From: JANQRV01 sp964533785
GTDB lineage: Bacteria > Bacteroidota > Bacteroidia > Chitinophagales > Saprospiraceae
Assembly: GCA_964533785.1 (NCBI GenBank)
Contig: CAZHNG010000083.1
Span: forward strand, 1-21,947
Direction of reading: 5' to 3'
DNA length: 21,947 nucleotides
The translations under genes and the position numbers were made by a program. The notes under the pieces are model-generated. The model did not search any database. It was given only the letters and a program-made list of their open reading frames with translations, and was not told the origin of the DNA. Below, in pieces: positions 7,833 through 13,975 of the stretch. Positions within the stretch are counted from its first letter, which is position 1, and the number at the start of each line of letters is the position of its first letter.

Positions 7833-8586
7833 CTGCCGGTATAATGGTTACTTCCATATCATTGCGAGCAAGCAACTTAATATTGGAAATGATTTTTTCG
7901 TAAGATCCTTTGTTTTTGCTAACATAGCGTACCTTGTTGTGGAATTCTTTATTCCCATCTAGGGTAATTTGCATACCAAATACATTGTGGTTCTTCAAGA
8001 AGTCAATCTTTTCCTGGTCAATTAGATAGCCATTAGTGGTAAAACTCGATCCAAAGTTGATTTCAGAGCCTTCGAAAATACGTTTAACTCCTTCTAATAA
8101 AGGCATGACTGCCTGCCGGTAATAGATGAGCGGTTCCCCTCCGAAAAAACTGATGTTGAAATATTGTAATTCAGGGTTTTCTTTCTTTTCGTTTTCAATA
8201 AACCGCAGTACCCGGTTAATGATGGGAACGTCCATTTTCGAACCCTGGACGTGTGTTTCGTAGCAGTACCAGCATTTGAAATTGCAACCCATAGTAGGGT
8301 TAATGGTCAATAAAAACTGTGATTTTGTACCATCAATTTTTTTAGTGAGATCTTTGACCTGTTGATTTTCGTCCAGATCTTTATCGACGATAAAGCCATG
8401 TTCGAAAAGTTCGTTATAAAACCCTGGGTGGTAGTCCTTTAAGCTAGCAACATCATCCTGAAGCCTTGCTGCTTCCAATAGTTCTTTTAAAATAGGTTGA
8501 ACAACAATGAAATGGTCACTATATGTATTATGAAGCAAAAAATTTCCTTCATATGGAAGTATAGAGTTAAATTTACTAGTCTTCAT
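7798..8586 (-). CDS. Radical SAM peptide maturase, C-terminally truncated
   Basis: 262 residues. The first 90 or so resemble the N-terminal region of RiPP radical-SAM maturases (binding plus linker). The core has CNFKCWYC (Cys101, 105, 108; CX3CX2C cluster), SFFGGEPLIYY (149-155) and FTTNGYLIDQEKIDFL. Such enzymes bind 4Fe-4S and S-adenosylmethionine and usually end with a SPASM or related auxiliary-cluster domain, giving about 400 residues or more. Here family-like sequence ends near MEVTI (about 245-249); the last dozen residues (PAVGKYRLRPVLS) are the C39 coding sequence read in another frame. The auxiliary-cluster domain is therefore absent. It follows the four precursor genes, its presumed substrates. 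Family is certain; the thioether/sactipeptide-type reaction is inference. Confidence 0.85.
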   Translation of the reverse strand: MKTSKFNSILPYEGNFLLHNTYSDHFIVVQPILKELLEAARLQDDVASLKDYHPGFYNELFEHGFIVDKDLDENQQVKDLTKKIDGTKSQFLLTINPTMGCNFKCWYCYETHVQGSKMDVPIINRVLRFIENEKKENPELQYFNISFFGGEPLIYYRQAVMPLLEGVKRIFEGSEINFGSSFTTNGYLIDQEKIDFLKNHNVFGMQITLDGNKEFHNKVRYVSKNKGSYEKIISNIKLLARNDMEVTIIPAVGKYRLRPVLS

Positions 8587-8604
8587 TTTATATTACACAT
8601 TAAA

Positions 8605-8657
8605 GGGGGAGCCCTAGCCCTATGAAAACTGGAATTAACATAGGACTGGGTAACCCC
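8605..8657 (-). promoter_or_regulatory. Stem-loop between precursors and maturase
   Basis: Arms 8605-8624 and 8639-8657 pair over most of their length (CCCTATG with CATAGG; CCCTAG with CTGGG; GGGG with CCCC) around a 14-nt loop. On the minus strand the hairpin ends about 19 nt before the maturase ATG. No strong U-run follows directly. The position suits an attenuator or mRNA-end stabiliser favouring precursor over maturase transcript. A 14-bp perfect palindrome (8663-8676, AGAAAATATTTTCT) adjoins it. Confidence 0.5.
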
Positions 8658-8773
8658 AATTGAGAAAATATTTTCTTTTTTATTGAGCATCTAAATTGCC
8701 TTGGTCGGACAAGTTGAAACCTCCGATTGTGTGCACAACATCAGGAATTCACTTTGACCGGGCGTTTGGTGCT

Positions 8774-8989
8774 CTACTTTGTGCCACCGCATCCGGCGTG
8801 GCAGTTACCACCCTGGCAATTATTTGGTGTTCCGCCGCCACCACAATGTTTTCTACAGTTGTTGGTGGCTTGTGCGAGTCGTGGATCTCCCTTTGAACTG
8901 ATCGATGCAAACCCACCCATCAATTGCCCCAGATGGTTTTCTTCAATTTGATCCAGACTTTTCAAAACTGATTTTAAATTATTCGTCAT
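8774..8989 (-). CDS. RiPP precursor peptide A (GG leader, five-Cys core)
   Basis: 71 residues. The leader (MTNNLKSVLKSLDQIEENHLGQLMGG) ends in GG at 25-26, the expected C39 cleavage site, leaving a 45-residue core that starts FASIS. The core holds five cysteines (C-x3-C-x8-C-x4-C-x3-C) in TNNC and PNNC units, rich in Gly. This is the most divergent of the four paralogues (LGQLMGG rather than MGQLQGG, longer Gly-rich spacer) and the one closest to the maturase. Related leaders are known from the GG-Bacteroidales natural-product precursor class. The modification and activity of the product are unknown. Confidence 0.85.
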   Translation of the reverse strand: MTNNLKSVLKSLDQIEENHLGQLMGGFASISSKGDPRLAQATNNCRKHCGGGGTPNNCQGGNCHAGCGGTK

Positions 8990-9011
8990 TGTAATAATGA
9001 TTAAAACTGCC

Positions 9012-9067
9012 TACTCTATTTAATATCCGGCTTTTCGGCATCCGCCCTAACTTGTACAGGTTAGTTT
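9012..9067 (-). promoter_or_regulatory. Conserved upstream element of precursor A
   Basis: The segment TACTCT...GGCTTTTCGGCATCCGCC...CTTGTACAGGTTAGTTT matches, with few changes, 9977-10035 upstream of precursor D. Nothing comparable precedes precursors B and C. On the minus strand it reads GGCGGATGCCGAAAAGCC, which can fold into a short hairpin. It may be a duplicated promoter/5' leader. Confidence 0.5.
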
Positions 9068-9135
9068 CTTAATCAGTTATCCAACTGGTTGATTTTCAAT
9101 GCAATTGAAGAAACGAACATCCTTATAGCATATAG

Positions 9136-9351
9136 CTATTTAATGACTCCACATGTTTGTGAACAGTTGCCTCCCTGACAATTATTTGTTGTCGGACCAC
9201 ATAACCCACCTTTGCAATTATTGGTGGTAGCGCTTAAGGGCCCATGATCAGGTGTAATGGTAATGGAAGCAAAACCACCTTGGAGCTGTCCCATTTGATT
9301 CTCCTCCAACTGTTCCAATTTTAGTAGGATTGACTTGAGATTCTTTTTCAT
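9136..9351 (-). CDS. RiPP precursor peptide B (GG leader, five-Cys core)
   Basis: 71 residues. The leader ends EENQMGQLQGG (GG 25-26), followed by FASITIT and a variable linker (PDHGPLSA). The core contains TTNNCKGGLC and TTNNCQGGNCSQTC, giving C-x4-C-x6-C-x4-C-x3-C. The leader is nearly identical to those of C and D; the linker between FASI and the first Cys unit is not conserved. An adjacent radical-SAM gene and a C39 peptidase support the RiPP assignment. Which cysteines are cross-linked cannot be told from sequence. Confidence 0.87.
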   Translation of the reverse strand: MKKNLKSILLKLEQLEENQMGQLQGGFASITITPDHGPLSATTNNCKGGLCGPTTNNCQGGNCSQTCGVIK

Positions 9352-9467
9352 AACGAATTGTATTTAGTTAGATTAATAATGAAAAGGAGTTGTAACCTGT
9401 AGGTAGTGAGTGGGTAAGAATTTATCTCCATGGGTTTTGATAAAATCTTTTCCCACTTTCATAGCCT

Positions 9468-9674
9468 TTAGGTAATGCCACAGTTAGGACCACAATTTCC
9501 TCCGTGGCAATTATTGGTCACTGGACAGTGCGTTCCTTTACAGTTATTTGTTGTATTGGAAAATTGTGTCCCTCCTACAGTAAGTGTAATAGAAGCAAAA
9601 CCACCCTGGAGCTGTCCCATTTGGTTCTCTTCTATCTGATCTAATTTTTTCAGAATTGATTTTAAATCTTTCAT
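9468..9674 (-). CDS. RiPP precursor peptide C (GG leader, five-Cys core)
   Basis: 68 residues. The leader ends EENQMGQLQGG (GG 24-25); the 43-residue core begins FASITLTV. Cysteine units NTTNNCKGTHC and PVTNNCHGGNCGPNC give C-x4-C-x5-C-x4-C-x3-C. Spacing is identical to D, so C and D are probably the most recent duplicates. The leader is predicted amphipathic-helical (LKSILKKLDQIEEN), a usual recognition surface for maturase and peptidase. Confidence 0.87.
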   Translation of the reverse strand: MKDLKSILKKLDQIEENQMGQLQGGFASITLTVGGTQFSNTTNNCKGTHCPVTNNCHGGNCGPNCGIT

Positions 9675-9742
9675 AATGATTAATTTGAAAAGTGATAAAT
9701 AGGAAAAAGCCGGTAAAAGAGGCTTTACCCATCAATTGATGG

Positions 9743-9952
9743 TTACTTAACCCCGCAATTTGCGCCGCAATTTGCGCCGTGGCAGTTGTTGGTAACCGGG
9801 CAAGTACCTTTTTTACAATTGTTGGTGGTGTTGTTAAACGAGTTAACGTCCGGACTGAAACTGATTGAAGCAAAACCTCCTTGAAGTTGCCCCATTTGGT
9901 TTTCCTCAATTTTTTCCAGTCTTTGCAAAATGGAATTCAAATCTTTTTTCAT
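9743..9952 (-). CDS. RiPP precursor peptide D (GG leader, five-Cys core)
   Basis: 69 residues. The leader ends EENQMGQLQGG (GG 25-26); the core is FASISFS, a variable linker, then NTTNNCKKGTC and PVTNNCHGANCGANC (C-x4-C-x5-C-x4-C-x3-C). It is the first precursor after the TonB-receptor-like gene and is preceded by the conserved element 9977-10035, so it probably starts the precursor transcript. The plus strand at 9758-9780 shows a small direct duplication (GCAATTTGCGCC repeated) encoding the two NCGA units, suggesting recent repeat growth at the C-terminus. Confidence 0.87.
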   Translation of the reverse strand: MKKDLNSILQRLEKIEENQMGQLQGGFASISFSPDVNSFNNTTNNCKKGTCPVTNNCHGANCGANCGVK

Positions 9953-9976
9953 TGTTAAAAAGTTTTTAATTAAGCT

Positions 9977-10035
9977 TACTCTTTTTGATTAATAGGCTTT
10001 TCAGCATCCGCCTTTATTCTTGTATATGTTTATTT
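9977..10035 (-). promoter_or_regulatory. Conserved upstream element of precursor D
   Basis: Shares TACTCT, GGCTTTTC(A/G)GCATCCGCC and CTTGTA..(T/G)GTT with 9012-9067. On the minus strand CATCTTTG at 10046-10039, one mismatch from TAnnTTTG, lies just upstream and could be a -7 box. Confidence 0.5.
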
Positions 10036-10160
10036 GTTCAAAGATGAACTATTGAATGTTGGTTGAAAGAATTTCCTGGAGCTGCTTAACGGGTTGCTAT
10101 TTATTTCCTGTCGTTTTTCAGTGCTTTTTATTGTCGCAGCTTAAACTTAAAATAAGAGAT

Positions 10161-10182
10161 GGCTCATGTTAATTCCTGAGCC
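10161..10182 (-). terminator. Possible weak terminator at the end of the outer-membrane gene
   Basis: GGCTCA pairs with TGAGCC across a 10-nt loop that contains the stop codon. No proper U-run follows on the minus strand, so full termination is doubtful. Confidence 0.25.
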
Positions 10183-12556
10183 TTGATTTTTCTCCTTCGG
10201 TGGAGTATTCAATTCGCTTCTTGTTAAAGGATTTTCCAATGTTGAGATTGTAAAATAAATACAATTGCAACCTCCTGCTCTGGTATTTTTCCGTAGTAAT
10301 GATGCTTTCTCTACTGCCCAGAAGTTCACTGCTGTTATTTTGCATATTAAACAAATCCGTTATTCCTAAACTGACTCTCAGTTTTTTATCCATGAAGGGT
10401 TTACTCAGTGAAATATCAAATTGCCCGTAAGGATCATAGAGGATATTACCGTATAAATCTTTCGTCGTATAGCTCAAGGAAAAGTTAGCCCTAAAATCAT
10501 TTTTGAGTGATAGGCTATTATTGAATCTTAGGCTGTAGGTATTTTGAGCGGCGTCAATCTTATCTGATTTAAAATGGCTATTGTAGTAAGAGAGGTAAAC
10601 CGAACTATACAATACTTGCTTAATTGGCGCAAATGGGATATTGAGGTTTACTCCGTAAGTAGTTTGTTGGGAGATGTTCTCATTTTGGTAGATGGCCAGA
10701 TTTTGGTTGGCTATTAGGATTCTATTGATGACATCGTTGGTTTTAGAGTAATAAGCCCCTAGAGAATATTTATTAAAGAGGCTGTAATTGACTTCCACAT
10801 TGTTTGTATACTCGGGGCGGAGTAAAGGGTTGCCGCGGTGAATGGTAAATTCATTGATGACATAAGCAAAAGGGTTTAAGGCATCGAAAGAAGGTCGATT
10901 GATTCTTCGGTTGGCTGCAAAGGAAAGAGCATTGCGATTATTCTCCCCGAACTGCCATAATAAATAGGCGCTTGGAAACCAATCCAGGAATTGAGTATCG
11001 AAATTACCACTTTCGGCTTCCGACGTACCCTTGATATTTGAGTTTTCTAACCGCAAGCCAACTTTGTATTGCAATTTTTCTTTTCCGCCGGAAATATTCA
11101 GGTAAGCGGCCATAATTGACTCATCATAATTGAATAGATTGGTGCGGGCAGCATCGATTACAAAAATATTATCGATTTTATCCTTTTCAATGGCATCGTT
11201 TATGATGTCACTTCTGCTGTATTTAATACCGACTTTAACAGTAGTAGTAGTCAAAATATACTGATAGTCTAGTTTTCCGGAAAAAATTTTGGAAAACTGG
11301 TCTAGAGAGTTCGATGTGGTATTATTATTGATGAAGCGGCTATTCTCATCGAAATAATCAGAAGCGAAAAGGCCGTTAGTTTTATTTTCGTTATCGACGT
11401 AATCAAGTAGTATCTTTAGTTCCGAGCCTAAAGTATCGGTTTGCCACTTATAATTGAGAGAAGTTCCCTGGTACAAATTAGTACTCCTGGTATTGTATTT
11501 CCCAATGACTCTGGAGGTTGTATTCTCTTTGCGTAAATTGGCGATTGCATCAACATTCAGGTCATTTTGATTGAAAGTTCTGACGTGTTCAAAATTGATG
11601 TTTTGAAACTTATTGATGTCGTAATCAGCACCCAGCCTCAATTGGTGGTTGCTTACGTCAATTTTTGTATAGGAAGAAGACGCTAAATTAAATTGTGTAT
11701 CAGGGTTATTTCTATCTTCTTGAACGTCAACAAAAGAAGCATCATCGTATATATAAAAGTTGGCGGTAGTGGTTAGTTTTCCCTTTTTGTAATTGGAAAA
11801 GACACCGCCGCTGTATTTGTTGTATTTTCCTTTTTCATACCCTGCATAAGTGCTGGCATTAAAGCCATCGAGGAATTTTTTCTTGACAATAATATTGATA
11901 ATGCCGCCTTTACTTTCAGCATCATATTCCGAACCAGGGATGCTTATTACCTCAATGCTTACGATTTGGTTGCCATCAATGCCATTTAAATAACTTCGTA
12001 ATTGCTGGCCGTTTAGGTTTAATAACTTACCGTTGATCATTACCCGGGTTCCGGTTTTTCCATTAATGCGAATTCCGCCGTTACCATCTACCCAAACCGA
12101 TGGGGTGGTTTTCAGGACTTCCAGTGCCGAATGATTACCGACCAGCAAGCTTTTTTCAACAAAATAAATCAGACGGTCTGTCTTTCTTTCTATGACTGGT
12201 TTTTGTGCGATGATCGTCACGGTTTCCAGCTCATTGGTGGTAATCGACAATTGGAAAGAAAGGCCTTGGATGTTGCCATCAGTACGTACCTCCTTTTGAA
12301 TTTCCTGATAGCCAATGTATCTTACCTTGAGCGTATAGTTGTCATTGCACGTTGTGGTTATTAAAAATTCTCCTTCAGCATTGGTAATGGTGCCGGACAA
12401 CAGTTGCTCATCTTGATATATTCCCACACTGACATATTCCATGGGGGCGTTTCTTTCGTCTTGCACTATACCCCTTATTTTGCAATCTTGCCCGTAAATT
12501 ACTGTGGAGCTATACATAAGATATAAGCAGAGAGTAACAATGTATTTTGATTTCAT
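10169..12556 (-). CDS. TonB-receptor-like outer-membrane beta-barrel protein
   Basis: 795 residues. The order is a signal peptide (about 1-22, ending VIYGQ), a carboxypeptidase-regulatory-like beta-sandwich (about 25-110; CKIRGIVQDERNAPMEYVSV, then VRYIGYQEIQ), a plug domain (LEVLKTTPSVWVDGNGGIRI; VMINGKLLNLNG; IPGSEYDAESKGGIINIIVK), and a long beta-barrel with alternating strands to the C-terminus. This is the outer-membrane beta-barrel family of Bacteroidota related to SusC/TonB receptors. It lies 216 bp upstream of the precursor array on the same strand and 53 bp after the 154-residue gene. In this context it could release, take up or sense the peptide; that is inference, as the family is large and mostly uncharacterised. 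No clear TonB box is seen. Confidence 0.85.
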   Translation of the reverse strand: MKSKYIVTLCLYLMYSSTVIYGQDCKIRGIVQDERNAPMEYVSVGIYQDEQLLSGTITNAEGEFLITTTCNDNYTLKVRYIGYQEIQKEVRTDGNIQGLSFQLSITTNELETVTIIAQKPVIERKTDRLIYFVEKSLLVGNHSALEVLKTTPSVWVDGNGGIRINGKTGTRVMINGKLLNLNGQQLRSYLNGIDGNQIVSIEVISIPGSEYDAESKGGIINIIVKKKFLDGFNASTYAGYEKGKYNKYSGGVFSNYKKGKLTTTANFYIYDDASFVDVQEDRNNPDTQFNLASSSYTKIDVSNHQLRLGADYDINKFQNINFEHVRTFNQNDLNVDAIANLRKENTTSRVIGKYNTRSTNLYQGTSLNYKWQTDTLGSELKILLDYVDNENKTNGLFASDYFDENSRFINNNTTSNSLDQFSKIFSGKLDYQYILTTTTVKVGIKYSRSDIINDAIEKDKIDNIFVIDAARTNLFNYDESIMAAYLNISGGKEKLQYKVGLRLENSNIKGTSEAESGNFDTQFLDWFPSAYLLWQFGENNRNALSFAANRRINRPSFDALNPFAYVINEFTIHRGNPLLRPEYTNNVEVNYSLFNKYSLGAYYSKTNDVINRILIANQNLAIYQNENISQQTTYGVNLNIPFAPIKQVLYSSVYLSYYNSHFKSDKIDAAQNTYSLRFNNSLSLKNDFRANFSLSYTTKDLYGNILYDPYGQFDISLSKPFMDKKLRVSLGITDLFNMQNNSSELLGSRESIITTEKYQSRRLQLYLFYNLNIGKSFNKKRIEYSTEGEKSRLRN

Positions 12557-12609
12557 GATATTAGGATATATGTTTGAATATTTTTATTAATGTGGTGTTC
12601 TATGGGATT

Positions 12610-13074
12610 TTACGACGAAGTGGTTTCAGTTCCAGGAGCTTTAAAAACTACGTTGATAAAATCGTTGTATCTAAGGATCAAGTAATTGCCTTTGAAAATT
12701 GAGAAATAATCACCCTCCGTATTGTGGGATTTGTAGTGGTAATCTTCCTCAACCAGGAAGGAATCCCCTGAAAAGAGACGTTGATATGTTCGAATATTCA
12801 GTGATCTCCTTAAAAAAGTAATTTCAATATGAGTGTGATCATGAACCGTCACAATGGCCCAGGACTTTTTACCGGTCAGTGAAATGATCTTACAACTTGG
12901 GTTTAACGGTGTCATATTACAGATCCCATAATTCCGGCAGCCCTTACTTGGAGTGCCAAATTCTATCTCCATAAAGAGTTGCGCTTTTATCAATGGGTAA
13001 CTGATATCTTTGCTTATCGCAAAAACACAAGAATGATTCATCATACCTACCCTTGTTATGGTAAATAAATCCAT
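12610..13074 (-). CDS. Uncharacterised 154-residue protein with GCRNYGIC motif
   Basis: I do not recognise this family. No clear signal peptide or membrane helix. A compact Cys motif, GTPSKGCRNYGICNM, lies near residue 40-54, with another Cys shortly after (NPSCKII). The rest is predicted mixed alpha/beta, with a histidine-containing stretch VTVHDHTHIEI. The start could be ATG 13074, or the two ATGs at 13044 and 13041 (MMNHSCVFAIS); nothing in the upstream sequence decides. It lies 53 bp upstream of the outer-membrane protein gene on the same strand, so an operon is likely and a role with the peptide cluster is possible. Confidence 0.6.
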   Translation of the reverse strand: MDLFTITRVGMMNHSCVFAISKDISYPLIKAQLFMEIEFGTPSKGCRNYGICNMTPLNPSCKIISLTGKKSWAIVTVHDHTHIEITFLRRSLNIRTYQRLFSGDSFLVEEDYHYKSHNTEGDYFSIFKGNYLILRYNDFINVVFKAPGTETTSS

Positions 13075-13243
13075 TCCAGGGGAGAATTACAGGGACAATA
13101 ATGTTATTTTGGGTTTCCTGGAAATGCTCTGAATAGATTTATTTTCAGTTTTAATTCATTGATTTAAAGTACCTTGAATCGAAGTGGATTCTTTGTCTGG
13201 TTTTGTTTGTATTTGATTTCTTTCCTATCCTATCATCACATGG

Positions 13244-13346
13244 ACATGGGTCATTCCTTATTTTGCAATGGCATTATATAAATTTGCTTTTGGAATTGAT
13301 CTTTAACTATCAGTATAGACTATAAAAAACTCGGAATGACTCATGT
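13244..13346. repeat. 103-bp segment bounded by 14-bp inverted repeats
   Basis: ACATGGGTCATTCC at 13244-13257 pairs with GGAATGACTCATGT at 13333-13346, with one mismatch. It lies between the small secreted ORF and the 154-residue gene. It could be a regulator-binding pair or a tiny inverted-repeat element. Confidence 0.5.
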
Positions 13347-13360
13347 TGACGGATCTCTGA

Positions 13361-13480
13361 TCATGCTTCAATTACATCCATTTCTATGATTGCTTGGTTA
13401 TCGTCGGTGGAGTTGGTGTTGTTTGCTGGATTTGAGACAGCGCCTAGCGCTAGCATCAATGCAATTAATAAAGAGGTCAT
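13361..13480 (-). CDS. Possible 39-residue secreted peptide
   Basis: Short ORF starting with ATG. Residues 1-19 (MTSLLIALMLALGAVSNPA) look like a signal peptide with weak positive charge. The remaining 20 residues are hydrophilic and acidic (NNTNSTDDNQ, then AIIEMDVIEA). A TAGTTTTG box (13525-13518, minus) fits the TAnnTTTG -7 consensus 38 nt upstream of the ATG. It lies at the head of the peptide cluster on the same strand. It has no Cys and no GG leader, so it is not another copy of the precursors. Its length makes chance a real alternative. Confidence 0.4.
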   Translation of the reverse strand: MTSLLIALMLALGAVSNPANNTNSTDDNQAIIEMDVIEA

Positions 13481-13759
13481 GTTCAAAAGTTTTGATTAAT
13501 GTTTTTTGTTTGCAATTCAAAACTATGGCCTCTTTCCCCTTCTCCCGGAGACAGTTTTTTTGAACCGTTTTTCCTTTTTTGTATTAGAATTTTCTTTATC
13601 TGAATTTACTATTCTGATTATTAAATTATTATGAATTATTTGTTTGTATAGGAGGGTTTGTTGATTCCGTTTTGTATTTGGTATGATATCAGGAAAAATG
13701 AAATTACTCTGAAATTTAGTTGCTCCCCATCAAAACGGGCTGTTTTTTAAGTTTTAATT

Positions 13760-13897
13760 GGCTTTGTTGTATGAATAAATATAATTTGGCGAAAAATCAG
13801 ATTCTCAAAATTTTGGGAAAATGATTGGGCTTTTGGGGAATTTTCATGACCAAAAAACCCAATTTGCCAAAGGAAAAATGTTTATGCAACAAAGCCC
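13760..13897. mobile_element. MITE with IS903-like (IS5 family) ends and target duplication
   Basis: About 138 bp. The left end is GGCTTTGTTGTATGAATAAA; the right end, read on the minus strand, is GGGCTTTGTTGCATAAACAT. The inner arms stay similar (AATTTGGCGAAAA and CTTTGGCAAATT). The flanks are an exact 8-bp direct repeat TTTTAATT (13752-13759 and 13898-13905). The end sequence resembles the IS903 terminus (GGCTTTGTTGAATAAATC, from memory). There is no transposase ORF inside, so it is a non-autonomous insertion mobilised in trans. It sits in the divergent region between the peptide cluster and the 502-residue gene. Confidence 0.75.
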
Positions 13898-13917
13898 TTT
13901 TAATTTATTGTAATCAT

Positions 13918-13925
13918 TAAATTTG
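13918..13925 (+). promoter_or_regulatory. Possible -7 box (TAAATTTG)
   Basis: Fits TAnnTTTG and lies 51 nt before the 13976 start codon. The -33 region would fall inside the right part of the MITE, so the insertion may have changed this promoter. Confidence 0.35.
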
Positions 13926-13975
13926 GTTTGTAAACCATTGGTATTATTGGTCGAAAAGAATTAAAGTGCAAAAAA

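Noticed and set aside
9544..9909. 121-residue minus-strand ORF crossing precursors C and D
   Set aside because: It is another frame of two genes whose leaders and Cys units are clearly conserved.
8774..9952. Precursor array considered as a diversity-generating retroelement target
   Set aside because: No reverse transcriptase or template repeat in the window; variation lies in linkers and includes length changes, which suits ordinary duplication.
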